Source: Archangium violaceum (GTDB lineage Bacteria; Myxococcota; Myxococcia; Myxococcales; Myxococcaceae). From it: a stretch of 64,000 nucleotides of DNA. Below, piece after piece: positions 34,295-43,407 of the stretch. Each line of letters opens with the position of its first letter. The stretch's first letter is position 1. Made by a program: the position numbers and the translations under genes. The DNA is taken from positions 6,325,501-6,389,500 of the forward strand of contig NZ_CP069338.1 in the NCBI RefSeq assembly GCF_016859125.1. The letters run 5' to 3'. The notes below the pieces were generated by a model, which worked only from the letters and a program-made list of their open reading frames with translations, did no database searches and was not told the origin of the DNA.

Positions 34295-35041
34295 ATGCGG
34301 TGCCCGTTCTCGCTCCTTTCCTTGTTGCTGCTGACCCTGCCAGGGGTTGCCCTGGCCCAGGTGGACTCCCGGACCGCCGCGCTGAGCAAACAGCTCGGGC
34401 AGGGGCAGGAGCCCCGACTGCGCTCGCAGGCCGCGCAGGGCCTGGGTGCCTCGGATGATCCGGAGGCGCTCAAGCCCCTGTGTGAAGGCTTGAAGGATCC
34501 GAGCGAGCAGGTCCGTGCGGCCTCGGCTCAGGCGCTGGGGAAGTTGAAGGAGCTGGCCGGGCTGGAGTGCCTGAAGGCACGCAAGCGCGAGACGGACGCG
34601 GCGACGCAGGCGGCCATCCAGGCCTCCATCCAGGTGCTGCAGGGGTTGAAGGAGCAGACGCCCCGGCTCTACGTGTCCTTCGGTGGGGTGAAGGACAAGA
34701 CGGGCCAGCTGCGGCCGGAGGTGGTGAAGTCCACCGAGGCGCGGATGCGGCGCAAGCTGACGCAGGTGGGAGCGCTGCTGGCGCCGACGAAGGAGAAGAA
34801 GGCGGCGGCGAAGGGCGTGTTGCGCAAGCACGGCATCCTCGGCTTCCGGGTGCAGGCGGAGATTCTCGACACGGAGTCGGGAGGCCTGTTGGTGCGGATG
34901 GTGTGCGTCAGCTACCCGGATCAGTTGCTGCTGGGGGACGTGGAAGTGCAGGCCTCGGGAGCGAAGCCCGAGGAACTGCTCAAGGTGCTGGCGCCTCGCA
35001 TCATCGAGGAGGCCGCGGACACGTTCGAGTGGGACACGTGA
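34295..35041 (+). CDS. Secreted HEAT-repeat-like protein, paralogue 2
   Basis: A 248-residue exported protein: signal LLSLLLLTLPGVALA, mature from QVDSRT. It shares blocks with its neighbour in order: QAAQGLGASDDPEALKPLC, DPSEQVRAASAQALGKL, LECLKARK, GGVKDKTGQLRPEVVKSTEA, GDVEVQASGAKPEELLKVL and APRIIEEA. ATG 34295 is used because it gives a signal peptide parallel to paralogue 1; an in-frame GTG at 34211 would bury it. The C-terminal domain is the more conserved part and is probably the functional core. Function unknown. Confidence 0.8.
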   Translation: MRCPFSLLSLLLLTLPGVALAQVDSRTAALSKQLGQGQEPRLRSQAAQGLGASDDPEALKPLCEGLKDPSEQVRAASAQALGKLKELAGLECLKARKRETDAATQAAIQASIQVLQGLKEQTPRLYVSFGGVKDKTGQLRPEVVKSTEARMRRKLTQVGALLAPTKEKKAAAKGVLRKHGILGFRVQAEILDTESGGLLVRMVCVSYPDQLLLGDVEVQASGAKPEELLKVLAPRIIEEAADTFEWDT

Positions 35042-35156
35042 GGCCCTGAGACTGCGCTAGACATCCCGGCCATGACCCAGGAGAAAACTGCTCGGCAAGA
35101 GCTGGAGCATTGGACCCTTGGGCCTCCGCCCGACACGAAGCCCGGCTCCGCCTGAC

Positions 35157-38108
35157 TCAGCTCCTGCGGATGAGCCCCATCTCCTCGATGGCGGAGAAGA
35201 GGCGCACGCGGGCCTCGGACCAGGGGAGCATCTCCACGCGGTAGCCGGCGAGCGCGTCCAGGATGAGTTGCCGGTAGCTGGGGTGGCCGGGGTCCGCGAT
35301 GACGACCACGCCCCGGTCCCCATGCGAGCGGATGAGCCGGCCCACGCCCTGGCGCAGCTGCAGCAGCGCTCGGGGCAGCCGGTAGTACAGAAAGCCCAGG
35401 TGCGTGTTGCCTCCGCGGGAGAGGGGCTCCTCGCGAGCGGCCACCAGCGGACGGCTGGCGGGCTCCAGTGGCAGCTTGTCGATGAAGACGCACCCCACGC
35501 CCCGGCCGGGGATGTCCACGCCCTGCCAGAAGCTCTTCGTCCCCAGCAGCACCGTGCCGGTGTCCTTCTCCTGCCGCGCCGCCAGAGAGCGCCCGTGCCC
35601 GCGTGACTGCCGCATCACCTCGATGCCCTGCGGCTCCAGCTTCGCCTTCACCTGGTCCGCCACGCGCTCCATGCGCCGGGTGGAGGCGAACAGGCCCAGT
35701 ACGCGCCCGCCCATCACCTGGGCCAGTCCGGACACGCGCGTCGCGGCCCAATCGATGAAGGCCTCCTCGTGCGCGCGAGGCGCATCCATCACCAGCACCA
35801 CGAGCGCCTGCCTGCGCAGATCGAAGGGCGTGGGCGCGCGCAGCAGCCGGGGCGCGGGAATCCCCTCGTTGCGTCCATCCAATCCCAGCCGTCCGAGCAC
35901 GTACGGCGTCCGCTCGGTGCCCGTGCTCAGCGTGGCCGAGGCCAGCACCAGCGAGCGCTTGTGCTGCGCGAAGTCCCGCGACACGTAGGCCGCCACGTTC
36001 ACAGGCTGCGCGCTCAGGCTCCAGCGCTGCTTGCGAGGCACCGCCGTGGCCGCGTAGCACCGTCCCTCCGCGGGCTCGTCGGACAGCTCCGAGGCCAGCG
36101 TGGTCAGCTCCAGCACCTCCGACACGCCTCCCGCCAGCTCTCGCTCCAGCGGTGGCATCTTCACCGCCAGGTCCGGGAGGATCTCCGCCAGCCCCACCGT
36201 GAGCAGCTTGTGCAGGGATTGGAGGCACTCGCGCACCTCCAGGAGTCCCTCGCGCACCGGCTCCCATGTGGCGGCGGCCCGAACCTCGGGGGTGATGCGC
36301 AGCTCCGGCGCGTAGGCGGACTCGTCCGCGTCCTCGGAGGCACTCGCCGCGGCCGGCTCGCACAGGGCCATCACGCGCTCGCCCAGGCCGCGCGCGGCCG
36401 AGCCCACCGAGAGCAGGGCACTGTCGATCTCACTCATCAGCACGCGGGCTTCCGCGCGCCGCGAGGCGAAGAGGGCCCGCCGCAGCTCGGCGAAGAGGCC
36501 GCGCCGCCCGTCGCGCCCGTGGAGCCGCTCGGTGAGCCGGCTGAAGGCCAGGTCCGACAGCTCCGAGGAGAGCGCGGTGGTGGCGACGTCCTCCACCTCG
36601 TGCGCCTCGTCGAGCACCAGGTGCTCCAGCTTGGGGTAGCGCGCGGGCCAGGCGAAGGCGAGCGACTGGTTGATGACGAGCACGTCCGCGTCGCGCGCCT
36701 GGGCCACGGCCGAGTGGTAGTAGCAGCGGTGGAAGTGCGGGCAGCGCTCGCCGAGCGTGGTGGCCGCCTCCGAGCGCACCGCGGGGGAGAGCGCGAGCAG
36801 CACGGGGAAGCGCTCGCGGAACCAGTGGCTCAGCCGGTCGAGGTCTCCATCCGGGCCACGGCGCATCAATGCACGCAGGTAGGCACGGGGGGCTCGCGCG
36901 GTGTGGCGCATGCCGGGCTCCACGCGGGTGATGTCCAGCGCGCGGCGGCGGCAGAGGTAGTTCGTCTGGCCCTTGAGGAGTGCGTAGGAGAAGGCTCCGC
37001 CGGTGGCGCGGTGCAGGCGGGGCAGGTCCTTCTCGATGAGCTGGTCCTGGAGCGTCTTGGTATGCGGGGCCACGCCCACCTTGCGCCCGTTGCGAGCGGC
37101 GAAGAGGGCGGCGGGGGCCAGATACGCGAGCGACTTGCCTGTGCCCGTGCCGGCCTCCACCGCGAGCTGCCCCCCGTCGGACAGGGTGCGCGCCACGGCC
37201 TGGGCCATCTCGAGCTGGGCGGGGCGGGCCGCGAAGCCCTCCTGCGCGCGCTCCAGGGCTCCCCCGGGGCCGAGCAGCGCCGTCACCTCCTCGGTGCGCA
37301 CGGGCAGCACGGGGGTGCTCTCGTCGGGCTGTTCGGAAGGCGGCTTCGAGCCGTCGGTGCGCTGGCGCTCGGGGCGTCCGGGGAGGAATCCCGTGGCCTC
37401 CAATTTGAGCGGGGCCGAGCGGGAGCGGCACAGGTTCCACAGCCCGGTGAGGAGCGTGACGATGGGCGCCGCGTCCGGGTCGAGGTCTCCTTCGAGCTCC
37501 AGTCCAGACTCGCCGGCTTCGATCTGCGCGAGCCGCAGCGCTGCGCGCGGGTCGAGCGTCTCCAGGAGGTCGGCGAGGTCATCGGCGCGGCCGTCGCGGA
37601 GACAGCCCTCGAACGCGTGCAGCAGCACGGAGAGGGTGGCCTCGCAGTCCGTCATGGCGCGGTGGCGCGAGCGGGGGCCCTTGCCGGCCCAGCGCAGCAG
37701 GAACTCCAGCGAATGGCTGGGCAGCTCCGGGTGCAGGTAGTGCATCAGCTCGCACGAGTCGAGCACGGGGGCGCGGATGGGGCCCAGGAGGTCCGGGAGG
37801 AATCCCTTCTCGAAGGAGGCGTTGTGGGCCACCACGGTCCAGCCGGCGAGCTTCTGGCGCAGCTCGGGGACCTTCTGCGCGAGCCGGGGCTGACCGGCGA
37901 GCATGGAGTCGTCGATGCCCGTGAGCCGGCGGATGGTGAGGGGCAGGGGGCGCGAGGCGGCGAAGAAGTGGACGTAGCGGTCCACCACCTGACCGTTCTC
38001 GACGAAGAGGGCTCCGAACTCGATGACCTCGTCGACGCGCGGGTCCAGCCCCGTCGTCTCGAGGTCGAGGAATACGTGTCGGGTGAAGAGCTCCGCCGCG
38101 CTGCCCAT
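35157..38108 (-). CDS. dinG: DinG-family helicase with N-terminal DEDDh exonuclease
   Basis: A 983-residue XPD/Rad3-like superfamily 2 helicase. Residues about 1-190 form a DnaQ-like DEDDh exonuclease (VFLDLETTGLDP; VVAHNASFEKGF; HRAMTDCEAT). Helicase motifs follow: VEAGTGTGKSLAYLAPA (Walker A), LVLDEAHEVEDVA (DEAH), LASATLSTGTERTPYVLGRL, and GVGRLIRSHGDRGVVVIAD (motif VI). The cysteines in TNYLCRRRALD and GERCPHFHRCYYHS mark the iron-sulfur insertion. The exonuclease-helicase layout matches Bacillus-type DinG/YpvA rather than E. coli DinG. Role: DNA unwinding in repair, probably of R-loops or forks. Confidence 0.9.
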   Translation of the reverse strand: MGSAAELFTRHVFLDLETTGLDPRVDEVIEFGALFVENGQVVDRYVHFFAASRPLPLTIRRLTGIDDSMLAGQPRLAQKVPELRQKLAGWTVVAHNASFEKGFLPDLLGPIRAPVLDSCELMHYLHPELPSHSLEFLLRWAGKGPRSRHRAMTDCEATLSVLLHAFEGCLRDGRADDLADLLETLDPRAALRLAQIEAGESGLELEGDLDPDAAPIVTLLTGLWNLCRSRSAPLKLEATGFLPGRPERQRTDGSKPPSEQPDESTPVLPVRTEEVTALLGPGGALERAQEGFAARPAQLEMAQAVARTLSDGGQLAVEAGTGTGKSLAYLAPAALFAARNGRKVGVAPHTKTLQDQLIEKDLPRLHRATGGAFSYALLKGQTNYLCRRRALDITRVEPGMRHTARAPRAYLRALMRRGPDGDLDRLSHWFRERFPVLLALSPAVRSEAATTLGERCPHFHRCYYHSAVAQARDADVLVINQSLAFAWPARYPKLEHLVLDEAHEVEDVATTALSSELSDLAFSRLTERLHGRDGRRGLFAELRRALFASRRAEARVLMSEIDSALLSVGSAARGLGERVMALCEPAAASASEDADESAYAPELRITPEVRAAATWEPVREGLLEVRECLQSLHKLLTVGLAEILPDLAVKMPPLERELAGGVSEVLELTTLASELSDEPAEGRCYAATAVPRKQRWSLSAQPVNVAAYVSRDFAQHKRSLVLASATLSTGTERTPYVLGRLGLDGRNEGIPAPRLLRAPTPFDLRRQALVVLVMDAPRAHEEAFIDWAATRVSGLAQVMGGRVLGLFASTRRMERVADQVKAKLEPQGIEVMRQSRGHGRSLAARQEKDTGTVLLGTKSFWQGVDIPGRGVGCVFIDKLPLEPASRPLVAAREEPLSRGGNTHLGFLYYRLPRALLQLRQGVGRLIRSHGDRGVVVIADPGHPSYRQLILDALAGYRVEMLPWSEARVRLFSAIEEMGLIRRS

Positions 38109-38421
38109 GGAGAAGAGGGTCCAGCCTAGCCGTCTTCGGGCGTCGTGCCGAGAAACCGGCCGCCCGGGGTTCTGCTGCGAGGGAGCAGTCCTACTGGTGG
38201 CTCGTTGACTTCACGGGGGGAGGGAGTGTGGTTCACCGGCCGCAGCCGTGGCGGAGCGGACACGGGAGGGAGGGCGGAGCGGGAGGGGAGGGCGTGAGCC
38301 GGGCCGGGTTGCGACCGCTGGGCGCGGCGAACCGACCGTTCGGCGTGGAGGGCCTCGTCGTCGCCTCGGGTGGGCGCAACCTTGCACGGCATCGGGCGAA
38401 CCCACGCTCTCGGAGTCTCAT
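38109..38421. other. Divergent intergenic region, 313 bp
   Basis: It lies between the starts of dinG (minus) and the DUF4173 gene (plus), so it should hold both promoters. It is GC- and purine-rich. No convincing -35/-10 pair, small gene or stable RNA structure was seen; open frames through it are long in several frames as expected from base composition. Confidence 0.6.
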
Positions 38422-40011
38422 ATGACGACCGCCGCCACTGGCCTGCCAACTCCGCATGTCGATGTTCCCCTCGTACCCGCCGTTCCCCGCCTCCGCAGGC
38501 CCCGCGCGACGTTGCTCGCGGCGCTCGGGTTGGGCATCTGCGCCGAGGTGCTCTTCGATGGGCCCGCGCTCGGCCTCTCGTTCCCTCTGTTCGTCGTGCT
38601 TCTCCTATCGGCACTGCTCACCGTGGGAGGCCGCGAGAGCTGGCAGCGGGCCCGTCCCAACGCGTGGCTGCTCGTGCCGCTGCTGTTCTTCTCCGGGATG
38701 GTGTTCGTGCGCGCGAGCCCGTTGCTCACGACGCTCAACGTGCTCGCCTCGGGCTTCCTGCTGTTGCTGGTGACACACTTCTGGGCGGCGGGCCGCGTGG
38801 AGCGGCTCGGGCTGTGGAGCTATCCGTTCACCGCGCTCGGGACCTTCTTCCAGGCGGTGTTCCTCCCTCTGGGCGTGGTGCGCGCGGAGGTGGACCTGTC
38901 CGCGGCCCGCGCGCATGCGCCGAAGCTGATGCCGGTGTTGCGTGGAGCGCTGCTCGCCGTACCCGTGCTGCTCATCTTCACCGGATTGCTCGTCTCGGCG
39001 GACGCCGTCTTCGCCACCGCGGTGGAGCGGGTGCTGTCCTTGGACCTGGGGTTGTCGTTCATGGACGCGGTGGGGCGGGGGGTGTTCATCGCGGGCAGCG
39101 CCTTCGGGGTGCTCGGGCTGTTCGCCCACGCGCTACGCCGCCGCCGCCATGGCGGTGAGGCCGGTGAGACGGAGGTGGCTCCCGTCGAGGCCCGTCTGGG
39201 CTTCACCGAGAGCCTCACGCTGGTGGGCCTGGTGGATCTGCTCTTCCTGGGCTTCGCCGCCATCCAGCTCGCCTTCCTGTTCGGCGAGGCGCACCTGCCC
39301 TCGGGGCTCACCTATTCCGAGTACGCCCGGCGCGGCTTCTTCGAACTGCTCGCGGTGTCGGTGATGACGCTGGGGCTCAGCCTGGCGTTGGCGCGCTGGA
39401 CGCGGCTGCACGGGCAGGGGCAGCTCACCGCCTTCCGAGCGGCGTGCACGGCGATGGTGGGCCTGGTGCTGGTCATCCTCGCCTCGGCGATGAAGCGTAT
39501 GGCGCTCTACGAGTCCGTCTACGGTTACACGGAGCTGCGCGTGTACACGCACGTCTTCATGGTGGCGCTGGCCGGGGTGTTCGCCTGGCGCGTGGTGACG
39601 CTGTGGTGGCGGCCGGAGCGCTTCGCCATCGGGGCCTTCGTGGGGGCGCTCGGCTTCCTCGCCACGCTGAACGTGCTCAACCCCGACGCCTTCATCGCGC
39701 GCGGCAACCTCGCGCGCTCCTCGGAGGGCGTCGTCCTCGACGCGGAGTACATGACGCTGGCCCTCTCGGAGGACGCCGCGCCGGAGCTGGCCGCGTACCT
39801 GGCGCAGCGGCCCGAGAGCGAGCAGCTCGAGGGCTCCTTCGCGATGCGGGCCCGCCGCTCGCTCTGCGCCTACGCCCGGGAGTCGATGCCGGGAGGCTGG
39901 CCGGCCTTCCACCTCGCGCGTCACCGGGCCGCGAAGCTGGGGGCGCCGCTCTGGTGCCCTGCTCCGTCCCCCGTCCAGACGTCACCCTACGCTCGGGAGT
40001 GGAGGCGTTGA
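38422..40011 (+). CDS. DUF4173 multi-pass membrane protein
   Basis: A 529-residue integral membrane protein with about eleven hydrophobic helices (LLAALGLGICAEVLF; LFVVLLLSALLTVG; LLAVPVLLIFTGLLVSADAV; TLVGLVDLLFLGFAAIQLAF; ALAGVFAWRVVTLWW; VGALGFLATLNVLNPDAFI). The family core HLPSGLTYSEYARRGFFELL matches DUF4173 proteins, in which GxTYxEYxRRGFFEL is conserved. Function is unknown for the family. ATG 38422 is preferred; a longer in-frame reading from 38248 has non-protein-like sequence. The C-terminal 60 residues are cytoplasmic or periplasmic and end in a basic stretch. Confidence 0.85.
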   Translation: MTTAATGLPTPHVDVPLVPAVPRLRRPRATLLAALGLGICAEVLFDGPALGLSFPLFVVLLLSALLTVGGRESWQRARPNAWLLVPLLFFSGMVFVRASPLLTTLNVLASGFLLLLVTHFWAAGRVERLGLWSYPFTALGTFFQAVFLPLGVVRAEVDLSAARAHAPKLMPVLRGALLAVPVLLIFTGLLVSADAVFATAVERVLSLDLGLSFMDAVGRGVFIAGSAFGVLGLFAHALRRRRHGGEAGETEVAPVEARLGFTESLTLVGLVDLLFLGFAAIQLAFLFGEAHLPSGLTYSEYARRGFFELLAVSVMTLGLSLALARWTRLHGQGQLTAFRAACTAMVGLVLVILASAMKRMALYESVYGYTELRVYTHVFMVALAGVFAWRVVTLWWRPERFAIGAFVGALGFLATLNVLNPDAFIARGNLARSSEGVVLDAEYMTLALSEDAAPELAAYLAQRPESEQLEGSFAMRARRSLCAYARESMPGGWPAFHLARHRAAKLGAPLWCPAPSPVQTSPYAREWRR

Positions 40012-40018
40012 TACGAGA

Positions 40019-40056
40019 AGGGGGCCACCCCATCGCGCGGATGGAGTCGGCCCCCT
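40019..40056. terminator. Bidirectional hairpin between convergent genes
   Basis: AGGGGGCC (40019-40026) pairs with GGCCCCCT (40049-40056), with an inner CCATC/GATGG stem. It starts 7 bp after one stop and ends 22 bp before the other. There is no U-run, so it may protect 3' ends rather than terminate. Confidence 0.4.
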
Positions 40057-40078
40057 CGGAACGGCGGATGGAGTGGAA

Positions 40079-40492
40079 TCACTCCACCATGAACACGCCG
40101 CTGATCATCTTCCCCATGGCGCAGCCGTAGACGAGCTTGCCCGTCTTGTTGGGGGTGAAGCTCACCTCCACCGGCTGGTTGAGGGGCAGCGGGGTGTTGA
40201 TGTTGTACTCGTCGAGGACGATCTCCGTCGCGCAGGTCTGGTCCGTGGTGCGGGTCAGCACCAGCTTCACGGGCTCGCCCTGCTTGAGGGTGACGGGGCT
40301 CGGCTCGTAGCCCTTCTCGGTGACGGAGAGCGCGATGGTGCGCGGCTCACCGGGCTTCGTCGGCTGGGCGGTGGCCGCGGCCGAGGGCTCCGCCGGCTTC
40401 GATTCCTTGGAGCAGCCCTGCCCGGCGCTCAGCACCGCGGCCGCCAGGGTGAGGGCCAGCAGCGGCTTGATGATTTTGGAGATGAAGGGCAT
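40079..40492 (-). CDS. Cupredoxin-domain lipoprotein
   Basis: A 137-residue predicted lipoprotein: signal LLALTLAAAVLSAGQGC (Cys at 27), a Pro/Ala linker, then a cupredoxin_1/EfeO-like beta domain (IALSVTEKGYEPSPVTLKQG; VKLVLTRTTDQTCATEIVLD; KTGKLVYGCAMGKMISGVFM). Copper-binding candidates are the Cys and Met of YGCAMGKM and the earlier Cys; no His precedes or follows as in classical type 1 sites, so metal binding is uncertain. It is 17 bp downstream of the Pro/Thr-rich gene and probably shares its transcript. Confidence 0.82.
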   Translation of the reverse strand: MPFISKIIKPLLALTLAAAVLSAGQGCSKESKPAEPSAAATAQPTKPGEPRTIALSVTEKGYEPSPVTLKQGEPVKLVLTRTTDQTCATEIVLDEYNINTPLPLNQPVEVSFTPNKTGKLVYGCAMGKMISGVFMVE

Positions 40493-40509
40493 CGGCGGTT
40501 CCTTGGGGG

Positions 40510-41712
40510 CTAGTCGTTCTCTTCGGCCTCGTTGCCGGGCATCTCCGCGTCCGGGGCGTTCTCGGCCGAGAAGCGCACCAGGGCGTGCAGCGGGACGAAT
40601 ACCTCGTGTCCGTCCTCACCGACGATGAGGTCGAAGCGTCCCACCACGCGCAGCCGCATGGTGAGCTGGATGCCATTGCGGAGTGTCAGCCGCACGCGCT
40701 CGCCCTGGTGGGCGAGGAAGGGGCGGGGGTCCGAGAACGGGCGCTTGTCCGGCTGGCGCGCGACGTTGACGGGCTTCTGGGCCAGCTTCTGATCGCGCTC
40801 GAGGTGGGGCGTGAGCTGCTCCCAGTCCGTGCGGCGGGTGAGCATGACGACCTGGAGCTTCTCCAGTCGGCCACTGCGGCCGAGCACGAAGGAGATGGGC
40901 TCCACGCTCGCGAGCGTATCGAGCACGGTGCGCTCGCCCAGCACGATGGCCAGCTCCGTCTTCGACTCGAGCAGCCCGTTGATGAAGGTTCCCACCGAGG
41001 AGTCATCCACCTCGCCGCGGGCCTGCTTCACGGCGGCCTTGCGCTGGGTGCGCTCCTTGCGTGCGAGGAACTCGGCCACGGTCAGGCCGCTCTGCAGCAC
41101 GCCGAAGGCATCGGGGAGCGACAGGCCCGGGTTCTGGCCCATCAGCTCGTACACCTGGTCGAAGCGCTTGGCCTCCTCGGCGTGCAGCTTGCGCCACACG
41201 CGGCACTTCATCTTGCCCTCGAGCTCGCCCTTGGCGATGCGCGCCGGCACGTGCTCCTTGGTGGCGAGCGCGAGGATCTGCTCGGGCGTGGGAGGGGGGC
41301 GGGGCGCCCTGGGGCGTCCGAATCCACCGCCGGGACGCGAGCCCATCGGTCCCGCTCCAGGCGCGCGGCCAGCCGAGGGGGCGGGCCGTGGCGAGGTCGG
41401 GGAGGGGATGGGCCGAGGGGCGGTGGGAGTGGGGATGGGCCGAGGGGCGGGGGCCACGGACGCAGGTGTCACCGGAGCCGACGGCGTCACCGGCGCCGAG
41501 GGAGTCGGCGTGGGCTTCGGCGTCACGCTGGGCGTCACGCTGACGGTGGGGCCGGGCGTGGGCGCCGAGGGCGTCGGCGTGGGCCGCGGCGTGGGCCGCG
41601 GGGTGACAGAGGTCGTGGGCGTCGGGGTCGGCGCAACGGTGCCGGGAGTGGCGGCCGGGCGCCGGATGACCTCGACTGCGGGGGCGATCCGCCGTGTTTT
41701 CCGATCGTTCAC
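40510..41712 (-). CDS. Pro/Thr-rich protein with Sm/Hfq-like C-terminal domain
   Basis: A 400-residue soluble protein. Residues about 15-145 are low-complexity Pro/Thr/Ser (PTPRPTPTPSAPTPG). Residues 145-235 are a basic helical domain (ELEGKMKCRVWRKLHAEEAK; LTVAEFLARKERTQRKA). Residues about 335-385 read GERVRLTLRNGIQLTMRLRV, then GRFDLIVGEDGHEVFVPLHALV. This follows the Hfq/Sm pattern: NGIxL turn, FD before a hydrophobic strand, and HA in the Sm2 position. An earlier stretch (TELAIVLGERTVLDTLASVE) may be a second degenerate copy. RNA binding is inference from pattern only. Confidence 0.6.
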   Translation of the reverse strand: MNDRKTRRIAPAVEVIRRPAATPGTVAPTPTPTTSVTPRPTPRPTPTPSAPTPGPTVSVTPSVTPKPTPTPSAPVTPSAPVTPASVAPAPRPIPTPTAPRPIPSPTSPRPAPSAGRAPGAGPMGSRPGGGFGRPRAPRPPPTPEQILALATKEHVPARIAKGELEGKMKCRVWRKLHAEEAKRFDQVYELMGQNPGLSLPDAFGVLQSGLTVAEFLARKERTQRKAAVKQARGEVDDSSVGTFINGLLESKTELAIVLGERTVLDTLASVEPISFVLGRSGRLEKLQVVMLTRRTDWEQLTPHLERDQKLAQKPVNVARQPDKRPFSDPRPFLAHQGERVRLTLRNGIQLTMRLRVVGRFDLIVGEDGHEVFVPLHALVRFSAENAPDAEMPGNEAEEND

Positions 41713-41758
41713 GTTCGTAGGCTACCTGATGCGCGAGCGGCCTGGGGGAGGCCTGTGC

Positions 41759-42175
41759 TCACGGCTGCTGGAGGGACTGCGTAAGGTCAATCTTCCATCC
41801 GGCGGGTTCACGAACCATCCGGACCTGACTTCTTCCATTCGAGGAAACCACGGTTACCTTCGCCACGTCCCCTTCCTCGCTTGAGAGCGAGACTTCCGTA
41901 ACATCGGCGGGGGGTGGAACATTCGCGAAGAAGAAGGCTACCGGATCCGCCTTCACCGCGCCCGCGGAGGCGTCGGCCGCCGCCTGGGCCCGGGCCTTGA
42001 GTGCCTCCTGGGTGGGCTGGGAGAGGACGGAGTAGGCGGTCTTCTCATCGCCGCGCTGCACGGCCCGGTGGAAGGTCTGGTAGGCCTTCACGGGCGTCTC
42101 GTAGCTGGGTCGGTTGCAACCACCGAGAGCCAGCAGGGCCAGCAGGAGGAGCGACATCGCGGGCGGCAGGCGCAT
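41759..42175 (-). CDS. Small NTF2-like (DUF4878-type) lipoprotein
   Basis: A 138-residue predicted lipoprotein: signal MSLLLLALLALGGC with Cys20, then RPSYETPVKAYQTFHRAVQR and GDEKTAYSVLSQPTQEALKA. This is the helical start of DUF4878/NTF2-like domains, followed by beta strands (DVAKVTVVSSNGRSQVRMVR; EPAGWKIDLTQSLQQP). ATG 42175 was selected as it gives a proper n-region and has GGCAGG upstream. Function unknown. It is 46 bp from the GGDEF gene on the same strand and could share its transcript. Confidence 0.75.
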   Translation of the reverse strand: MRLPPAMSLLLLALLALGGCNRPSYETPVKAYQTFHRAVQRGDEKTAYSVLSQPTQEALKARAQAAADASAGAVKADPVAFFFANVPPPADVTEVSLSSEEGDVAKVTVVSSNGRSQVRMVREPAGWKIDLTQSLQQP

Positions 42176-42221
42176 GCTCCTGCCATCTAGGCCAAAGCGG
42201 AGCGCTCGCCAAGAGGCTGAA

Positions 42222-43298
42222 TCAACCGGGAGTCTCTTCCTGATGTTGGCGGACGCAATTACGGCCGGCGGCCTTGGCCTCGTAGAGGCAGACGTCGGCC
42301 ACACGCAGCAATTCTTCCAGGGCGAGAATGCTCTTGGCGGGCACGCTGGCCACCCCAAGGGAGGCCGTGCACCGCACCTGCTGGCGAGACCCGTCCTGGG
42401 CGCGGTGCTCCAGCTGGAGCGAGGCGATGGCCTCGCGCACGCGCTCGCAGGCCCCGAGTGCCTCCTTGGGCCCCGTCTCCGGCAGCAGGGCGATGATCTC
42501 CTCGCCTCCATATCGAGCCACGAAGTCCACCTCGCGCAGCTTGCCGCGTACCGCCCGGGCCACCGTGCGCAGCACCTCGTCCCCGAAGGGGTGGCCGTAG
42601 GTGTCGTTGAGCCGCTTGAAGTGGTCGATGTCCAGCATCACCAGCGACAGGGGCGAGCGGTAGCGCGTGGAGCGGATGAACTCCTCGGTCAGCCGCTCCT
42701 CGAAGTAGCGGCGGTTGTAGAGGCCGGTGAGCGCGTCGATTCGGGTGAGGGCCAGCAATTCCTCGCGTTTCTGGGCCAGCTCCTTGTTGGCCCGGTCCAG
42801 CTCGCGGTTCTTGAGGTCCATCTCCCGGTTCTTCTCCACCAGCGTGTCCTGCAGCGCCTTGAGGCGCAGCATGGACTTCACGCGCGCGGAGAGCTCCAGC
42901 ATGTCGAAGGGCTTGACCAGGTAGTCATCCGCTCCCAGCTCGAGCCCTTCCACCTTGCCCGCCGCCTGCCGGGCCGTCACCAGGATGACGGGGATGAAGC
43001 CGAAGCCCCCCTCGCCGCCATTGGCCTTGATGATGCGGCACACCTCCACCCCGCCCAGCCGCGGCATCTCCACGTCCATGATGATGAGGTCCGGCCTCAC
43101 CTCCCGGAGCGAGCGCAGCGCCTCGGTGCCGTCATGGGCCTCGCGGAAGCGGTAGCCGTGAGAGGCCAGGCCCTCGCGCACGTGCTGGATGTTGGCGGGG
43201 TCGTCGTCGACGAGCAGGATGGTGCGGTCGGCGAGCGTGGGTGTGGCCAGGGTGCGGCGGGGCGCCTCTCCCACTTTTTTGATCGAATCGTCCGCCAT
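42222..43298 (-). CDS. Response regulator diguanylate cyclase (REC-GGDEF)
   Basis: A 358-residue signalling protein. The receiver domain spans about 25-145, with acidic pocket DDD (31-33), phosphoacceptor Asp75 in LIIMDVEMP and Lys129 in VKPFD. A coiled coil follows (LVEKNREMDLKNRELDRANK), then GGDEF at about 180-350 with DALTGLYNRRYFEERL and active-site GGEEI (264-268). The Ile at the fifth place replaces the usual Phe but the catalytic GGEE is present. An RxxD inhibitory site (Arg255, Asp258) stands five residues upstream, so product feedback is likely. It would make c-di-GMP; the partner kinase is not adjacent. It resembles M. xanthus ActA-type proteins. Confidence 0.9.
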   Translation of the reverse strand: MADDSIKKVGEAPRRTLATPTLADRTILLVDDDPANIQHVREGLASHGYRFREAHDGTEALRSLREVRPDLIIMDVEMPRLGGVEVCRIIKANGGEGGFGFIPVILVTARQAAGKVEGLELGADDYLVKPFDMLELSARVKSMLRLKALQDTLVEKNREMDLKNRELDRANKELAQKREELLALTRIDALTGLYNRRYFEERLTEEFIRSTRYRSPLSLVMLDIDHFKRLNDTYGHPFGDEVLRTVARAVRGKLREVDFVARYGGEEIIALLPETGPKEALGACERVREAIASLQLEHRAQDGSRQQVRCTASLGVASVPAKSILALEELLRVADVCLYEAKAAGRNCVRQHQEETPG

Positions 43299-43407
43299 GT
43301 CGCTGCCGTCCACCTGTGACCCCCCTCGTCCGGGGGTGTCCGGGGGGCCCCTGATTCTTTCCCGGAAGCGGCACCGCTGCCAAGCCAGCCGCCCGTCCGG
43401 GTGCTCC

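Noticed and set aside
38109-38421. Small open frames between dinG and the DUF4173 gene
   Set aside because: Several frames are open at once, as expected from composition; none has a ribosome-binding site with protein-like sequence.
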